From NCBI GenBank assembly GCA_014728215.1, contig WJLZ01000129.1, positions 1-64,000 on the forward strand: DNA of 64,000 bases. The letters run 5' to 3'. The DNA comes from Chitinivibrionales bacterium. Its GTDB lineage: Bacteria > Fibrobacterota > Chitinivibrionia > Chitinivibrionales > WJKA01. The first letter of the stretch is position 1. Every line of letters starts with the position of its first letter. This document shows, one piece after another, positions 1 to 8,838 of this stretch. Under the pieces are notes generated by a model. That model searched no databases and was not told the DNA's origin. It worked only from the letters and a program-made list of their open reading frames with translations. The position numbers were made by a program, and so were the translations under genes.

Positions 1-786
1 CTCTCCTTTATGGAAAAATGGACCGAATTACATGTGAAATACGCAAGTACAACAGGTCTGAATACAAGTAATGACATTACAATAAACGGTATTAAAGTAG
101 GGCATGTCAAAACTATGACCCTTGATGATTCGGGCTATGTTCAGGTTGCGCTTAAAATCAAGGAAAAGTACATGCCCCTGGTGAAAAAAGACAGCAAGGC
201 GAAACTCAAGCAGAAAGGTTTTGCAGTAGGGGACTGGGAAGTAGCATTGACTATGGGAAGCCCCGGGGCATCGCCTGCAACAGCTGGTGATACTCTCGAG
301 GCTGTTTTGCCCTTGCCGCTGGGTAAGACTATCACTCAGATAACCGATATGGTTGGCACGATCCAGACGATCCTGACCCATGTTTCAGAAGGCAAGGGTT
401 CGGTAGGCCGCATCCTCATGGAGGACTCACTCTATCGTCAGATCCACGGAATAACCAGGCAAGTCACCGGAATCGCAGCAGGAGCGAATACAACCTTATC
501 CAATTTTGATTCGGTCATTGTCTCCTTTTCCGACCTTGGAAAGGATGGCGGAATGCTGATCGATTCGGTTGTATGCATGATCAATCAATTCGAGAAGTTT
601 GTTGTGGGGCTCGATACGTTAGTCGGCAATGTCCAGTCCGTTCCCAAAGAACTCTCCAATACACTCAACATTCTGGAGCGAGATCTGGGGGAAACCGAGA
701 TCATTCTAAAGGCCATACAGAAGCACTGGCTGCTGAGGAAACGGGTTAAAAAGGTTTTGGAAGAATCCCCCGAACTGAAGCAATAA
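1..786 (+). CDS. MlaD/MCE-domain protein, 5' end outside window
   Basis: The open frame enters the window already coding (L-S-F before the Met at 10), so this is the C-terminal part of a longer gene. Near the start it reads TTGLNTSNDITINGIKVGHV, the signature of the MCE/MlaD domain (usually 'GL..G..V.i.GvkVG.V'). A helical tail follows, ending in a basic stretch (KHWLLRKRVKKVLEE). In the family, MlaD-type proteins are membrane-anchored hexameric lipid-binding subunits of ABC-type phospholipid transport between inner and outer membrane. The N-terminal membrane anchor expected in the family must lie upstream of base 1. The permease and ATPase partners are not in this window, so they are probably upstream. 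Nothing downstream on this strand belongs to the system. Confidence 0.8.
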   Translation, partial: LSFMEKWTELHVKYASTTGLNTSNDITINGIKVGHVKTMTLDDSGYVQVALKIKEKYMPLVKKDSKAKLKQKGFAVGDWEVALTMGSPGASPATAGDTLEAVLPLPLGKTITQITDMVGTIQTILTHVSEGKGSVGRILMEDSLYRQIHGITRQVTGIAAGANTTLSNFDSVIVSFSDLGKDGGMLIDSVVCMINQFEKFVVGLDTLVGNVQSVPKELSNTLNILERDLGETEIILKAIQKHWLLRKRVKKVLEESPELKQ

Positions 787-845
787 GCAGTGGTGGGGGA
801 GAGGATTTTAATAAAGGGCCAAACGGGCAGGTAGTTATGCTGTCC

Positions 846-2123
846 CTATAGACTGCTGATTAGATCTTTAACTTTATGTTTGAGCGCTGTAGCGCTTTCC
901 CAGAAAAAAAGACCGAATGGAATGTCTTTGCCCGCCTCGAATGCTTTTGAATGAATCAAAACATCCTTTTCAATGCGGGTTCCCTCCTGGATTGGATGAA
1001 CGATAAACTTACCTTCAACTTTAATGTATACCTCTTCAGTTTCATCACTGGAATACATCGACACCTGGCACAGGGTTTCTATCAGCAAATCGGCAATGTC
1101 ATCGCTTGATTGTTTTTCCATGTAGCATGAATCCTGCAGATACTGTTCGAGGTGGGCGCTGCCGGCAAAATGTTCGGGAATGGTAATGTCGCTGGCGGCA
1201 TTGACTTTATATTTAAGTGAATAGACCGGCCGTGTAATATTAAAAATCATTGAGATCTCTTTATTGCTTCCGGCCTGCAGGCCAAGATCGACAGCATCAA
1301 AATCGATTGGAATGCCAATGACTGCGCCATAGTAGGGTTGAATATGGAGAAAGGTGCCCTTGGCAACATAAGGTATATTCATATCGTCAAGTTTCACCAC
1401 CCCTTCCGGCCCTGTTTGCAGTGCAAATACCCGTTCATCGGAGGGCAATTTTCCAACCAGTTGAATTCCCGAAAACGGAATGGAATCGATCATCACATGG
1501 ATAACCGGTGCACTTTTTGCTTTTTGACCTGGTTTTCCGCTTATAACGATCTCGTCTGCTTTGAGGGTGAGTTTATTAATGACTTCCTGGGTTTGTTTAA
1601 CCGCAGCTTCGGCCGGCATGTTCATACATCCTCCAAAACATCCCAGATTGTAAAAAAGAGATTTCAGGCCGTTGCCGACAAAGGAGGGGAGAGTCTCTGG
1701 CTTTTTGAAAGTAAGTGCTTCATTCCAGAATTTTGTAGCCAGTTGATCGGATTGAGCAATATAGGCCTGCAGTGCCGAACGCATTATTTCTTCTGGAACA
1801 GATAAGGTAAGTATCCAGTCTCGCTGTTCGAATCGCGTATCCTTGCGGGCTTTGTCCAGCGCAGAGAGCATGAGCGAATTAAGGTGATAGGAAATAACCG
1901 GATTCGAGGTGTCCAACATTGTGTTCCCATTGTCTCTCATCCATCGGAGAATGTTCCTTTTCAAATTCTCTTTTGCTCGATCATGCGCTTTTGAAGAAAT
2001 CTCCCGGGTAACGGGAGATTTGAGTTTCATTCTTGATGTGCCCTCAATGACTTGCGCATTAAGACAACAAGGTATAAAAATCAGAAAAGCCCATACGATA
2101 ATTTTACTGGCACATGCATTCAT
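846..2123 (-). CDS. Hypothetical secreted protein (425 aa)
   Basis: Begins with a clear signal peptide (hydrophobic IIVWAFLIFIPCC, cleavage probably after NAQ). The mature part starts with a helical segment rich in Lys/Arg and Ala (about residues 40-75) that resembles the start of LPP20/FlgT-like secreted domains, but I cannot assign the family. A CFGGC motif near residue 165 could form a disulfide or ligand site. The rest looks beta-rich with no catalytic motif I recognise. It is followed on the same strand by nothing, and preceded 138 nt upstream by the coiled-coil protein gene at 2262-2855. Product location is probably periplasm or outer membrane. Function unknown. Confidence 0.75.
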   Translation of the reverse strand: MNACASKIIVWAFLIFIPCCLNAQVIEGTSRMKLKSPVTREISSKAHDRAKENLKRNILRWMRDNGNTMLDTSNPVISYHLNSLMLSALDKARKDTRFEQRDWILTLSVPEEIMRSALQAYIAQSDQLATKFWNEALTFKKPETLPSFVGNGLKSLFYNLGCFGGCMNMPAEAAVKQTQEVINKLTLKADEIVISGKPGQKAKSAPVIHVMIDSIPFSGIQLVGKLPSDERVFALQTGPEGVVKLDDMNIPYVAKGTFLHIQPYYGAVIGIPIDFDAVDLGLQAGSNKEISMIFNITRPVYSLKYKVNAASDITIPEHFAGSAHLEQYLQDSCYMEKQSSDDIADLLIETLCQVSMYSSDETEEVYIKVEGKFIVHPIQEGTRIEKDVLIHSKAFEAGKDIPFGLFFWESATALKHKVKDLISSL

Positions 2124-2261
2124 GGATTAAATACGGCATTCTGCAAAAGGTTAAACCTGTAAGTATCCAAATTGCTAAAAGATACATTTTATTCATCGAT
2201 CATGCAATAATGAAAATTCATTATCCGATATTTTCAGAAAAGTGGAAAGGGGGCGGGCATA

Positions 2262-2855
2262 TCAGTCGTGAAAATCTCTTAATTCGGAAATATTTATTTC
2301 TGTTGTATCATCCAGGTTTATTTTCTGCAGGATCTGGGTGTCGTCCAGAAGAGCCGAACACCTGCCGTTTTCGCTGGATGTTTTTGTCGGCAACCCCGAA
2401 TCAGACTCATGGATATGAAATTCCTGAGCAATTTCAGGTGGTTTTTCTCCGAGTCGTTCAGAAAGCTTTTTTATCCTGGCCCGTAAGGAGTAATTCTCGC
2501 TGAGAACAATATCGTACTCTTTTTGAAGCTCCCTGAGGCGGTTTTTCAGCTTATTTACCTCATTAGTATAATTGATGTTGACTCCCTGAACTCCTTCAAT
2601 AATACTTTGCTGGTTGGAAAGCATGCTGCTAACCAGTGATATGGTCTTCTCTATTTCGCCCAGATGAGTTCCGGGAATATCTTTGGGTGATATGGTCTGG
2701 GATGGCGTTCCTGCGTTGAATTCCTCGACTTCTTTAATCAGCTCATGTTCTTCCTTTTCCTTATTTTCATTTTTTTTCTGAACGTTAAGAAGAATTATCA
2801 AAGCAAAAAAACTGAGAGCGACAAGAGGGATAATATAAAGAAGCTCAATAGACAT
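2262..2855 (-). CDS. Hypothetical membrane-anchored coiled-coil protein (197 aa)
   Basis: The N-terminus (about residues 3-24) is one strongly hydrophobic helix, ELLYIIPLVALSFFALIILL, followed by a charged Lys/Glu segment and a predicted coiled coil around residues 95-140 (NEVNKLKNRLRELQKEY then SLRARIKKLSERLGEK). The architecture is that of a bitopic inner-membrane protein with a cytoplasmic helical domain. No enzyme motif is visible and I do not recognise the family. It is divergent from the phosphohexomutase gene at 2988, with 132 nt between the two starts, and co-directional with the secreted protein gene downstream at 846-2123. Confidence 0.65.
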   Translation of the reverse strand: MSIELLYIIPLVALSFFALIILLNVQKKNENKEKEEHELIKEVEEFNAGTPSQTISPKDIPGTHLGEIEKTISLVSSMLSNQQSIIEGVQGVNINYTNEVNKLKNRLRELQKEYDIVLSENYSLRARIKKLSERLGEKPPEIAQEFHIHESDSGLPTKTSSENGRCSALLDDTQILQKINLDDTTEINISELRDFHD

Positions 2856-2919
2856 ATTGTTAAATCCGATGCCTTTCTGAATGGTGCTTTCTTATAGAAT
2901 TCATAAATTATATTGATAA

Positions 2920-2948
2920 TTCAATATCAAGTACTCTTTTCTTATAAT
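2920..2948 (+). promoter_or_regulatory. Putative sigma-70 promoter of the phosphohexomutase gene
   Basis: A perfect -10 hexamer TATAAT lies at 2943-2948, 40 nt before the ATG at 2988. The hexamer 17 nt upstream (TTCAAT, 2920-2925) is a poor -35. The surrounding region is AT-rich. The -10 is convincing, the -35 is not. Confidence 0.35.
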
Positions 2949-2987
2949 ATAGTTTGTAACATAGTTTTTTCAACAAAAGGATAACAA

Positions 2988-4334
2988 ATGAGTGATCAGC
3001 CAATAATGTCGGTGTCGGGAATCAGGGGGATAGTTGGAGAATCATTTACTCCGGAACTATGCAGTAGTATGGCCTATTGCCAGACAAAGATTGCTGGTGG
3101 AGGAGATGTTATTATTGGCCGGGATACACGTCCGTCGGGCGAGAGTATTATGAAGGCGATATGCAAAGGGGTCCGTGCGGCCGGAGGGATCCCGGTGGAT
3201 ATCGGTATTGCGCCAACTCCTACCACCTGTGTGGCAGTTAAGGAAATGAATGCGCAGGCCGGCATAATTATAACCGCCAGCCACAATCCTTCTCAGTACA
3301 ATGGCTACAAGATGGTGCACCACTCCGGAAGGCTCTATACCGGCGCCGAATGCGAAGAGGTCTATAACAGGTATCGAAATAGCAAGGAAATATATGAGGA
3401 AAAAATAGCAGCGCATGACGGCACACCCGGTCGAACCGTTGATGCATCAGCACTGCACGTGGAACTGATATTAAATGCTGTTGATGTCGACACCATACGG
3501 AATATGGGTTTATCGGTTGCAGTTGATTCAATAAACGGCGCGGCAGGAGCGGTTTTCCCGCTTCTGCTCGAGAAACTCGGTGTCTCCTGGCATGGCGTTA
3601 ACACCGATTTGAGCGGCAATTTTGCTCATAATCCCGAACCCCGCCCCGAACATCTCATTCAGTTATCAGAGTTTCTGAAAAACTCTTCAGGGCTGAATGC
3701 CGGTTTTGGCTTTGATCCCGACGCCGACCGTCTCATAACCATGGGTGAGCATGGCGAGGCTGTTTCTGAAGAAATGACACTTGCTCTTTCACTGAATGCG
3801 GTACTGGAGAATGAAAAATCAGATATTGTCACAAATCTTTCAACTTCCCGGGTTATCGATGATGTTGCCGAAAAATTTGGCGTGAAAGTGTATCGCACAA
3901 AAATCGGTGAGGCCAATGTCGTTGAGGGAATGAAAGCCCATGGATGCGCTGTAGGCGGAGAAGGAAACGGAGGGGTAATCTATCCACGGGTATCGACCGC
4001 TCGTGACGGGTTTACCGCTATGGCCTTGATCATCGAGCTTATGGCCCGAAAAATGACAAATTTGATATCTCTTGTCAAAGAGTGGTCTTCCTATGCATTA
4101 GTCAAAGAGAAGATCCCCTGTGAAAATAAAAGTCCTCACGATGTTATTGCCCGGCTCGTTGAAAAATTTTCTGATGAAACGACCGATACACAAGATGGCC
4201 TTAAAATTATCAGAGAAAAATCATGGGTCCATGTACGACCGTCAAATACTGAACCAATAATCCGCTGCTATGCCGAAGCCCCTTCTGAAAAGGACGCCCG
4301 TCAATTGGCGGATATGATAATCGATGCAGTGTGA
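2988..4334 (+). CDS. glmM: Phosphoglucosamine mutase / phosphomannomutase family
   Basis: A 448-aa alpha-D-phosphohexomutase with all four signature loops: the phosphoserine loop TASHNP with Ser98, the metal loop DPDADR at 243-248, the sugar loop GEGNGG at 324-329 and the phosphate loop RPSNTEP at 417-423. The length is normal. Such enzymes move phosphate between C6 and C1 of a hexose phosphate. GlmM makes glucosamine-1-phosphate for UDP-GlcNAc. The loops GEGNGG and RPSNTEP, rather than GEQSGH and RPSGTEP, are closer to phosphomannomutase and archaeal-type GlmM enzymes, so substrate choice between glucosamine, mannose and glucose phosphates is open. It is monocistronic as far as can be seen. 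The gene symbol is a best guess. Confidence 0.85.
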   Translation: MSDQPIMSVSGIRGIVGESFTPELCSSMAYCQTKIAGGGDVIIGRDTRPSGESIMKAICKGVRAAGGIPVDIGIAPTPTTCVAVKEMNAQAGIIITASHNPSQYNGYKMVHHSGRLYTGAECEEVYNRYRNSKEIYEEKIAAHDGTPGRTVDASALHVELILNAVDVDTIRNMGLSVAVDSINGAAGAVFPLLLEKLGVSWHGVNTDLSGNFAHNPEPRPEHLIQLSEFLKNSSGLNAGFGFDPDADRLITMGEHGEAVSEEMTLALSLNAVLENEKSDIVTNLSTSRVIDDVAEKFGVKVYRTKIGEANVVEGMKAHGCAVGGEGNGGVIYPRVSTARDGFTAMALIIELMARKMTNLISLVKEWSSYALVKEKIPCENKSPHDVIARLVEKFSDETTDTQDGLKIIREKSWVHVRPSNTEPIIRCYAEAPSEKDARQLADMIIDAV

Positions 4335-4449
4335 TGTTTAACGGGTGGAAGGGTAAGGCGGAGAAAATATATTGCATTATTAAACAACAAATAATATATT
4401 CAGAAGTGAAGATTTTATGTATGATATCAACAGCACTGAGGGTTTGATT

Positions 4450-5223
4450 ATGAAAAGCAACACAGCTTTCGCCGTATTTCTTCTTTCCCTGGCCGTGGTT
4501 GCCGGACCTGTATCAATCCAGCGAGGCGACCTTCAGAATTTCGTTGCTGATGATATAAATTTCTTTTTCGCCGACACGGTACTCGCCGATGTCCCTGTGT
4601 CCGGAGCTTTTGATTTTACTTTGGAGTCAAGCTATACCGGTCTTGCCGCTACAACCGATATAGTTTTTACCGAAAGCGAACAGGCCAATGAGTTGACAAT
4701 AAATTTCAATCATCTGGTCGACAGTGATATCCGCGGCGCCCTGGCGGGCGATTGGGGTTATGTTACATTCAGGCCTTCCGTTGATGTCGAATACTCTATT
4801 ACCGGGTTTTACGGTATGGATGGAGCAGGCACCGCGGCGTATGACGTCAGTTTGTATGCAAGCAACACTACCGAACCCCTGTTCGGCAATTATCAATACA
4901 GTGAAGATGTTGTCAACGAATCGTTCACCGTTGGGGCGACCGGCGGCGATTCGGAGAATGAATTGTCCGGTTCGACCACCGGAACTTTAACTGCAAACAA
5001 AAATTATTCATTCAATTTTAACACTGCGACGGTAGCCTGGCCGGAACCCGGCGGCATTAAAACCTCTACCGGTAACCTGTCGATATCTTTCCGCAGTATC
5101 ACGACCCCCGAACCCCCGGTATCGGTCCCCGAACCTTCCACGATTACCCTCCTGGCGTCCGGACTGCTGGGCCTTTTCGGTGTGGGCCTGGTTCGCCGAA
5201 AAAACACTGCTTCTAAAAAGTAG
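4450..5223 (+). CDS. PEP-CTERM sorting-domain protein
   Basis: The 257-aa protein starts with a signal peptide (MKSNTAFAVFLLSLAVVAG) and ends with a textbook PEP-CTERM tail: VPEPSTI, then a hydrophobic helix (LLASGLLGLFGVGLV), then RRKN. In known systems exosortase recognises the PEP motif and the protein is delivered to an exopolysaccharide-associated surface. The body is Thr/Ser/Gly-rich and beta-like with no enzymatic motif. The ATG at 4450 is preferred over the in-frame ATG at 4417 because GAGGG lies 7 nt before it and the signal peptide then begins correctly. No exosortase gene is in the window. The neighbour is the GH28 gene 117 nt downstream. Confidence 0.8.
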   Translation: MKSNTAFAVFLLSLAVVAGPVSIQRGDLQNFVADDINFFFADTVLADVPVSGAFDFTLESSYTGLAATTDIVFTESEQANELTINFNHLVDSDIRGALAGDWGYVTFRPSVDVEYSITGFYGMDGAGTAAYDVSLYASNTTEPLFGNYQYSEDVVNESFTVGATGGDSENELSGSTTGTLTANKNYSFNFNTATVAWPEPGGIKTSTGNLSISFRSITTPEPPVSVPEPSTITLLASGLLGLFGVGLVRRKNTASKK

Positions 5224-5340
5224 TCCGTTTATCCCGGCCAAAGCCGGAATGGTAGCCCGGATTATCCATGATGACCTATGTGGCTACAATAATTATTTTA
5301 TTTTCCACCTTCTCTATCACCGAATCAACAAGGATATACT

Positions 5341-6646
5341 ATGGCCTATTCAGAATCTTCAGGGGAGTATTCAATCGATCGTTTCGGCGCTCGCGGTGAC
5401 GGCGAGGCAAAAAACACTGCCGCGATTCAGAAGGCTGTCGATACGTGCGCGCAGGCGGGGGGCGGTATTGTTATAATCCCTTCCGGAACCTGGCTCACCG
5501 GTTCTGTCGCGCTAAAATCAAATGTTACCCCCTTTCTCCACCCCGGGGCAACGATCCTTGGCGCCTGTGAAAGGGAAGACTATACGGATACCGATTTCAA
5601 TTCGGTGCATCCTTCAATCAAGCTCCGTTCCCTTGTGTATGCAAAGGATGCTGAAAATGTGAGTATTACGGGGTACGGCGCCATTGACGGCAACGGCAAA
5701 GTATGGCAGGATGAGTTTTTGATCTGGCATAAAAAACATGATGGTCGCGGTGATGCACTGGGCATAAAAGAGGGACGTCCTTTGCGTCCGCAACTGGTCA
5801 GGATGGAGCGATGTAAGAAGGTCCGTCTGGCCGGGTTTACCGCACAGAATTCTGCTGCCTGGAACATTCATCTTCTGCAGTGTGATGATGTTCTCGCTGA
5901 GGGACTCAGCATCGTAAATCCCGAGAATTCTTTGAATACCGACGGGCTCAATCCCCAGTCCTGCCGCAATGTGCGCATTACCAACTGTCATATTTCGGTA
6001 GGTGACGACTGTATTTGTATGAAAGCCGGACTTCCCGAACGCCCTTACGGCGTTTGCGAAAATATTTACGATTGAAAATTGTACGTTCGGCGCCGGCCAC
6101 GGAGCAATCGTTTTCGGCAATGAATTAAACGGAAGGGTAAGGAATTTGACGGTGTCAAATTGCACATGTATCGGCAACCACCGGGGTATCCGCCTTAAGG
6201 AACGGCGAGGACTCGGCGGCGGGGTGGAAAATGCTGTTTTCTCCAATTTTGTTATGCACGATGTTGCCTATCCCATTGTAATCGATATGTATAACTATGA
6301 TCTTGAGGAAGACCGGAATCCTCATCCGGTTGATGAAACGACGCCTTCGATTCGAAAACTCGTATTTTCGAATATTATGGCCGACGGCGCCAAAAAGGGA
6401 CCTCACTTTGTAGGACTCCCGGAGATGCCTGTCACCGATGTAACCTTGAATAATATTTATATGGAAGCAAAAAAGGGTATGATCTGCCGTGATGTTCGGC
6501 AAATGACCTGCCGGGCAGTCCGTATCCGGGTGGAAAGTGGCCCCCCATTGATGTGTGAAAGTGTCGAGGATATCGATTGCGACGAGGGATTGCCGATAGT
6601 GGAAGGCGAAGTGGACGCCTATACCGGCAAGTATATGGATACATAA
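5341..6646 (+). pseudogene. GH28 polygalacturonase-like gene split by a +1 frameshift
   Basis: Frame 1 (5341-6075) codes the N-terminal half: FGARGDG, NTDG (199-202) and GDD (221-223), the last two being catalytic-acid motifs of glycoside hydrolase family 28. It stops just after VCENIY. Frame 2 resumes at once with IENCTFGAGHG, which carries the GH28 His motif, and runs to 6646 through RLKE (family RIKT). Dropping one base near 6068-6071 restores CENIYIENCT, the spacing expected for the family. GH28 enzymes hydrolyse galacturonan or rhamnogalacturonan in pectin. No signal peptide is visible, so the intact enzyme would act on internalised oligosaccharides. Either a genuine recent frameshift or a sequencing/assembly error. 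A start with AAGG 7 nt upstream supports 5341. Confidence 0.8.
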
Positions 6647-6656
6647 GGGGGCCGAG

Positions 6657-6673
6657 CCTCATTGAGGTTTTTT
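6657..6673 (+). terminator. Weak terminator-like hairpin after the GH28 gene
   Basis: CCTC-ATT-GAGG followed directly by six T, 11 nt after the GH28 stop codon. The stem is only 4 bp, so it is weak despite the good T tract. Confidence 0.35.
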
Positions 6674-6733
6674 GCGAGGATAAATCGCGCAAGAGCGTAT
6701 GCAGATTGCCGGAATTCAATTGCGGAATTCGGG

Positions 6734-7339
6734 TTAATAGGTCTTAACGGTCCCGTCGGCATAGGTTAGCGATTTTATGCCGTATTCGGAAACAATGTCT
6801 TTTTTGTCGAGTTGCAGAAGGTCTCGGCTTTTGGGGGTACTGATATCGATGGCTCCATACCAGCTTGCCTGTTTCCCCGCTTCCAGTGTTTTATCGAAGG
6901 TTAGATCAAAGGAGACGATCTCTTCTCCGGTAGTCTTTTTGAATCCTATTATGCCTTCGCATTTTGTAACGTTATGGCCGGTTGTATTGGTGAACATCAG
7001 CATGATCTGGAGCTGTTTCGCTACATCGCCCGATTCCAGCGCAACCTGATTGGCCTCCTTTTTAATCAGCTCGACCTTTACTTTATCTGTGGGATAATCT
7101 TTTTTCTTTTCTTCGGCAGGTAAAGGTGTAGCTTCTGATTTTTGCGGGTTTTTGGAGGATGGGCGGATTTTTTCTGAAGATTTTTCAACACTTGGCGTTT
7201 CGAGCTGCGCCACCCGCTTTTCAAGCTTGGAAACACGCTCTTCCAGTGTTTGAATCCTTTTCTCCAGTAAAGGTTGAGCCTGCAGAGATACCGGAATTAC
7301 TCCCAGCGCCATTACTGCTCCAATTATCGTTGCTTTCAT
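6734..7339 (-). CDS. Hypothetical secreted protein with coiled coil (201 aa)
   Basis: Signal peptide (IIGAVMALGVIPVSLQA-Q), then a short leucine-zipper-like coiled coil (about residues 26-47: RIQTLEERVSKLEKRVAQLE). A Ser/Lys/Pro-rich linker follows, then a C-terminal domain of roughly 110 residues that looks like an Ig-type beta sandwich of the kind used for carbohydrate or protein contact (LMLMFTNTTGHNVTKCEG). Probably periplasmic and oligomeric through the coiled coil. It lies 31 nt downstream of the ApbE gene on the same strand, so the two are probably cotranscribed, but no functional link is evident. Family not recognised. Confidence 0.65.
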   Translation of the reverse strand: MKATIIGAVMALGVIPVSLQAQPLLEKRIQTLEERVSKLEKRVAQLETPSVEKSSEKIRPSSKNPQKSEATPLPAEEKKKDYPTDKVKVELIKKEANQVALESGDVAKQLQIMLMFTNTTGHNVTKCEGIIGFKKTTGEEIVSFDLTFDKTLEAGKQASWYGAIDISTPKSRDLLQLDKKDIVSEYGIKSLTYADGTVKTY

Positions 7340-7370
7340 GTCATCCTCCTTTTGAAATCAAAATGGACTG

Positions 7371-8390
7371 TTATTTTAATTCGACTACCCGTTTCCATCC
7401 ATCACTTACCGTAATTTCACCGCCACTGTCGACAATAATGCATTCGAACCGCGGGCGGGTTTCTATGAATGAGAGTATAAAATCTTTATCATAGCAGAAA
7501 AGTCCGGTACTTACAATATCCGCCTCCACCGGATCCATACTCCACACCGTGAGACTCTGAATCGTCGAGCATGGATATCCTGTATGAGGATTAAAAATGT
7601 GATGAATCCTCCGGCCTTCATGAAACCAGACCCGCTCATAATCACCGCTGGTGACCACGCATCCGCTATCGAGAGGGAAAACTACCAGAAGCTCTGATTC
7701 CCTCGGGTGACGAACACCGATTCTCCATTCCGAACCGTCACTTCGCTCACCATGAACCAGAATGTCACCCCCTGCCTCGATAAGATAATCATAATCCCCC
7801 CGTCTTTTCAGGAGTAGCGAGATTTCACGAAGGACAAATCCCTTGGCAATACCGCCTACATCTATTGCCATGGTATTCTTGCCAAAGCAGATGGTGTCTT
7901 TATCACTACTGAGCCATACACTGTGATACCCGGTCCGTTCGAGTGTTTTTTTGAGCGATGAAGAATCCGGGATTTTTTGCTTTTGATCATTTTCTCCAAA
8001 TCCCCAGAGTTTCTTTACCGGAAGGATCGTTATATCGAACATCCCATCGAGAGTATCTCCATACCGAAGTCCGTCGTAGAGCATTTCACCCAGAACCGGG
8101 GAGGGGATTGCCGCACATGAGTCATCAGCAAGGGTATTAATTTCAAAGACTTCCGAACGTTCATGGGTTTGTGAAAACCGTTCTTCCCAATCCCTGAGAA
8201 GACTGTCGATCGATGTCCAGGTTGAATCCACCCTCTTATCATCGGGGTGCGCTACAAGGGTGATTCGAATAATCGTATCCATACGGTAAAATGTGTGCTT
8301 GAAAGGAGCATTTGAACGCGAGCAGCTACATAAAATTATAGCAATGAATGAAATTAAAGAAATAAGAATGGGGTTAAAAAGGTGTGACAT
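7371..8390 (-). CDS. apbE: FAD:protein FMN transferase (ApbE), lipoprotein
   Basis: The 339-aa protein has a hydrophobic N-terminus ending in a lipobox-like ILCSC, so it is probably an inner-membrane lipoprotein facing the periplasm. ApbE hallmarks are present: YRMDTIIRIT near the start of the domain, DVGGIAKGF in the middle, FNPHTGYP, and EADIVSTGLF near the C-terminus, where the Asp and Thr bind the magnesium of the FAD site. ApbE covalently attaches FMN to Thr in proteins such as NqrB/C, RnfG or other redox membrane subunits. No Nqr or Rnf subunit lies nearby, so its substrate must be elsewhere. A secreted protein gene follows 31 nt downstream. Confidence 0.9.
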   Translation of the reverse strand: MSHLFNPILISLISFIAIILCSCSRSNAPFKHTFYRMDTIIRITLVAHPDDKRVDSTWTSIDSLLRDWEERFSQTHERSEVFEINTLADDSCAAIPSPVLGEMLYDGLRYGDTLDGMFDITILPVKKLWGFGENDQKQKIPDSSSLKKTLERTGYHSVWLSSDKDTICFGKNTMAIDVGGIAKGFVLREISLLLKRRGDYDYLIEAGGDILVHGERSDGSEWRIGVRHPRESELLVVFPLDSGCVVTSGDYERVWFHEGRRIHHIFNPHTGYPCSTIQSLTVWSMDPVEADIVSTGLFCYDKDFILSFIETRPRFECIIVDSGGEITVSDGWKRVVELK

Positions 8391-8552
8391 TACAGGGCCC
8401 TCTCAAGAATATACCATCGATTCAATTGGTCCGGTTAAAATGAAGGTATAAAAGAGAAAATAATATCTGCTTTTTATTAACCCTGGGATGAGTACCGGGC
8501 AACAATAAAAATCGCACATTTTCCACAGGAAAATCAATGAAGGCCAACGAAC

Positions 8553-8735
8553 TTATGCCGAAACACAATGGTAAGAGGAACAGGGTTCGAAATCCGGATG
8601 GCGTAAACGCCAGAGCTTTGCATACTTTCGGACCCAGATACGGGCAGCTGTATTGAAGGGGATATCTTTACCGGCTATTCTGGATAACCGGCGCCGGTAG
8701 TGAGCAATCTCTTTAATTTGTTGAATATTATCCAT
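8553..8735 (-). CDS. Small hypothetical protein (60 aa)
   Basis: A short basic helical protein with a tail AARIWVRKYAKLWRLRHP that resembles small uncharacterised proteins seen in several phyla. GGGG lies 8-9 nt before the ATG. It stands alone between ApbE and the protein kinase genes. No known domain. Coding status rests on composition and the ribosome site only. Confidence 0.4.
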   Translation of the reverse strand: MDNIQQIKEIAHYRRRLSRIAGKDIPFNTAARIWVRKYAKLWRLRHPDFEPCSSYHCVSA

Positions 8736-8838
8736 GAGACATACCCCATATTATTTATTATCGGCATATCGGTCAAAAATCTTGAAAACTGCAGAGACAC
8801 ATCCGTCGGCAGGGGGTGATTCAGTTCCTCTGAAATTC

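Noticed and set aside
8583-8595. GGTTCGAAATCC resembling a tRNA T-arm
   Set aside because: No acceptor stem, D-arm or anticodon arm can be built around it, and it lies over the small minus-strand ORF.
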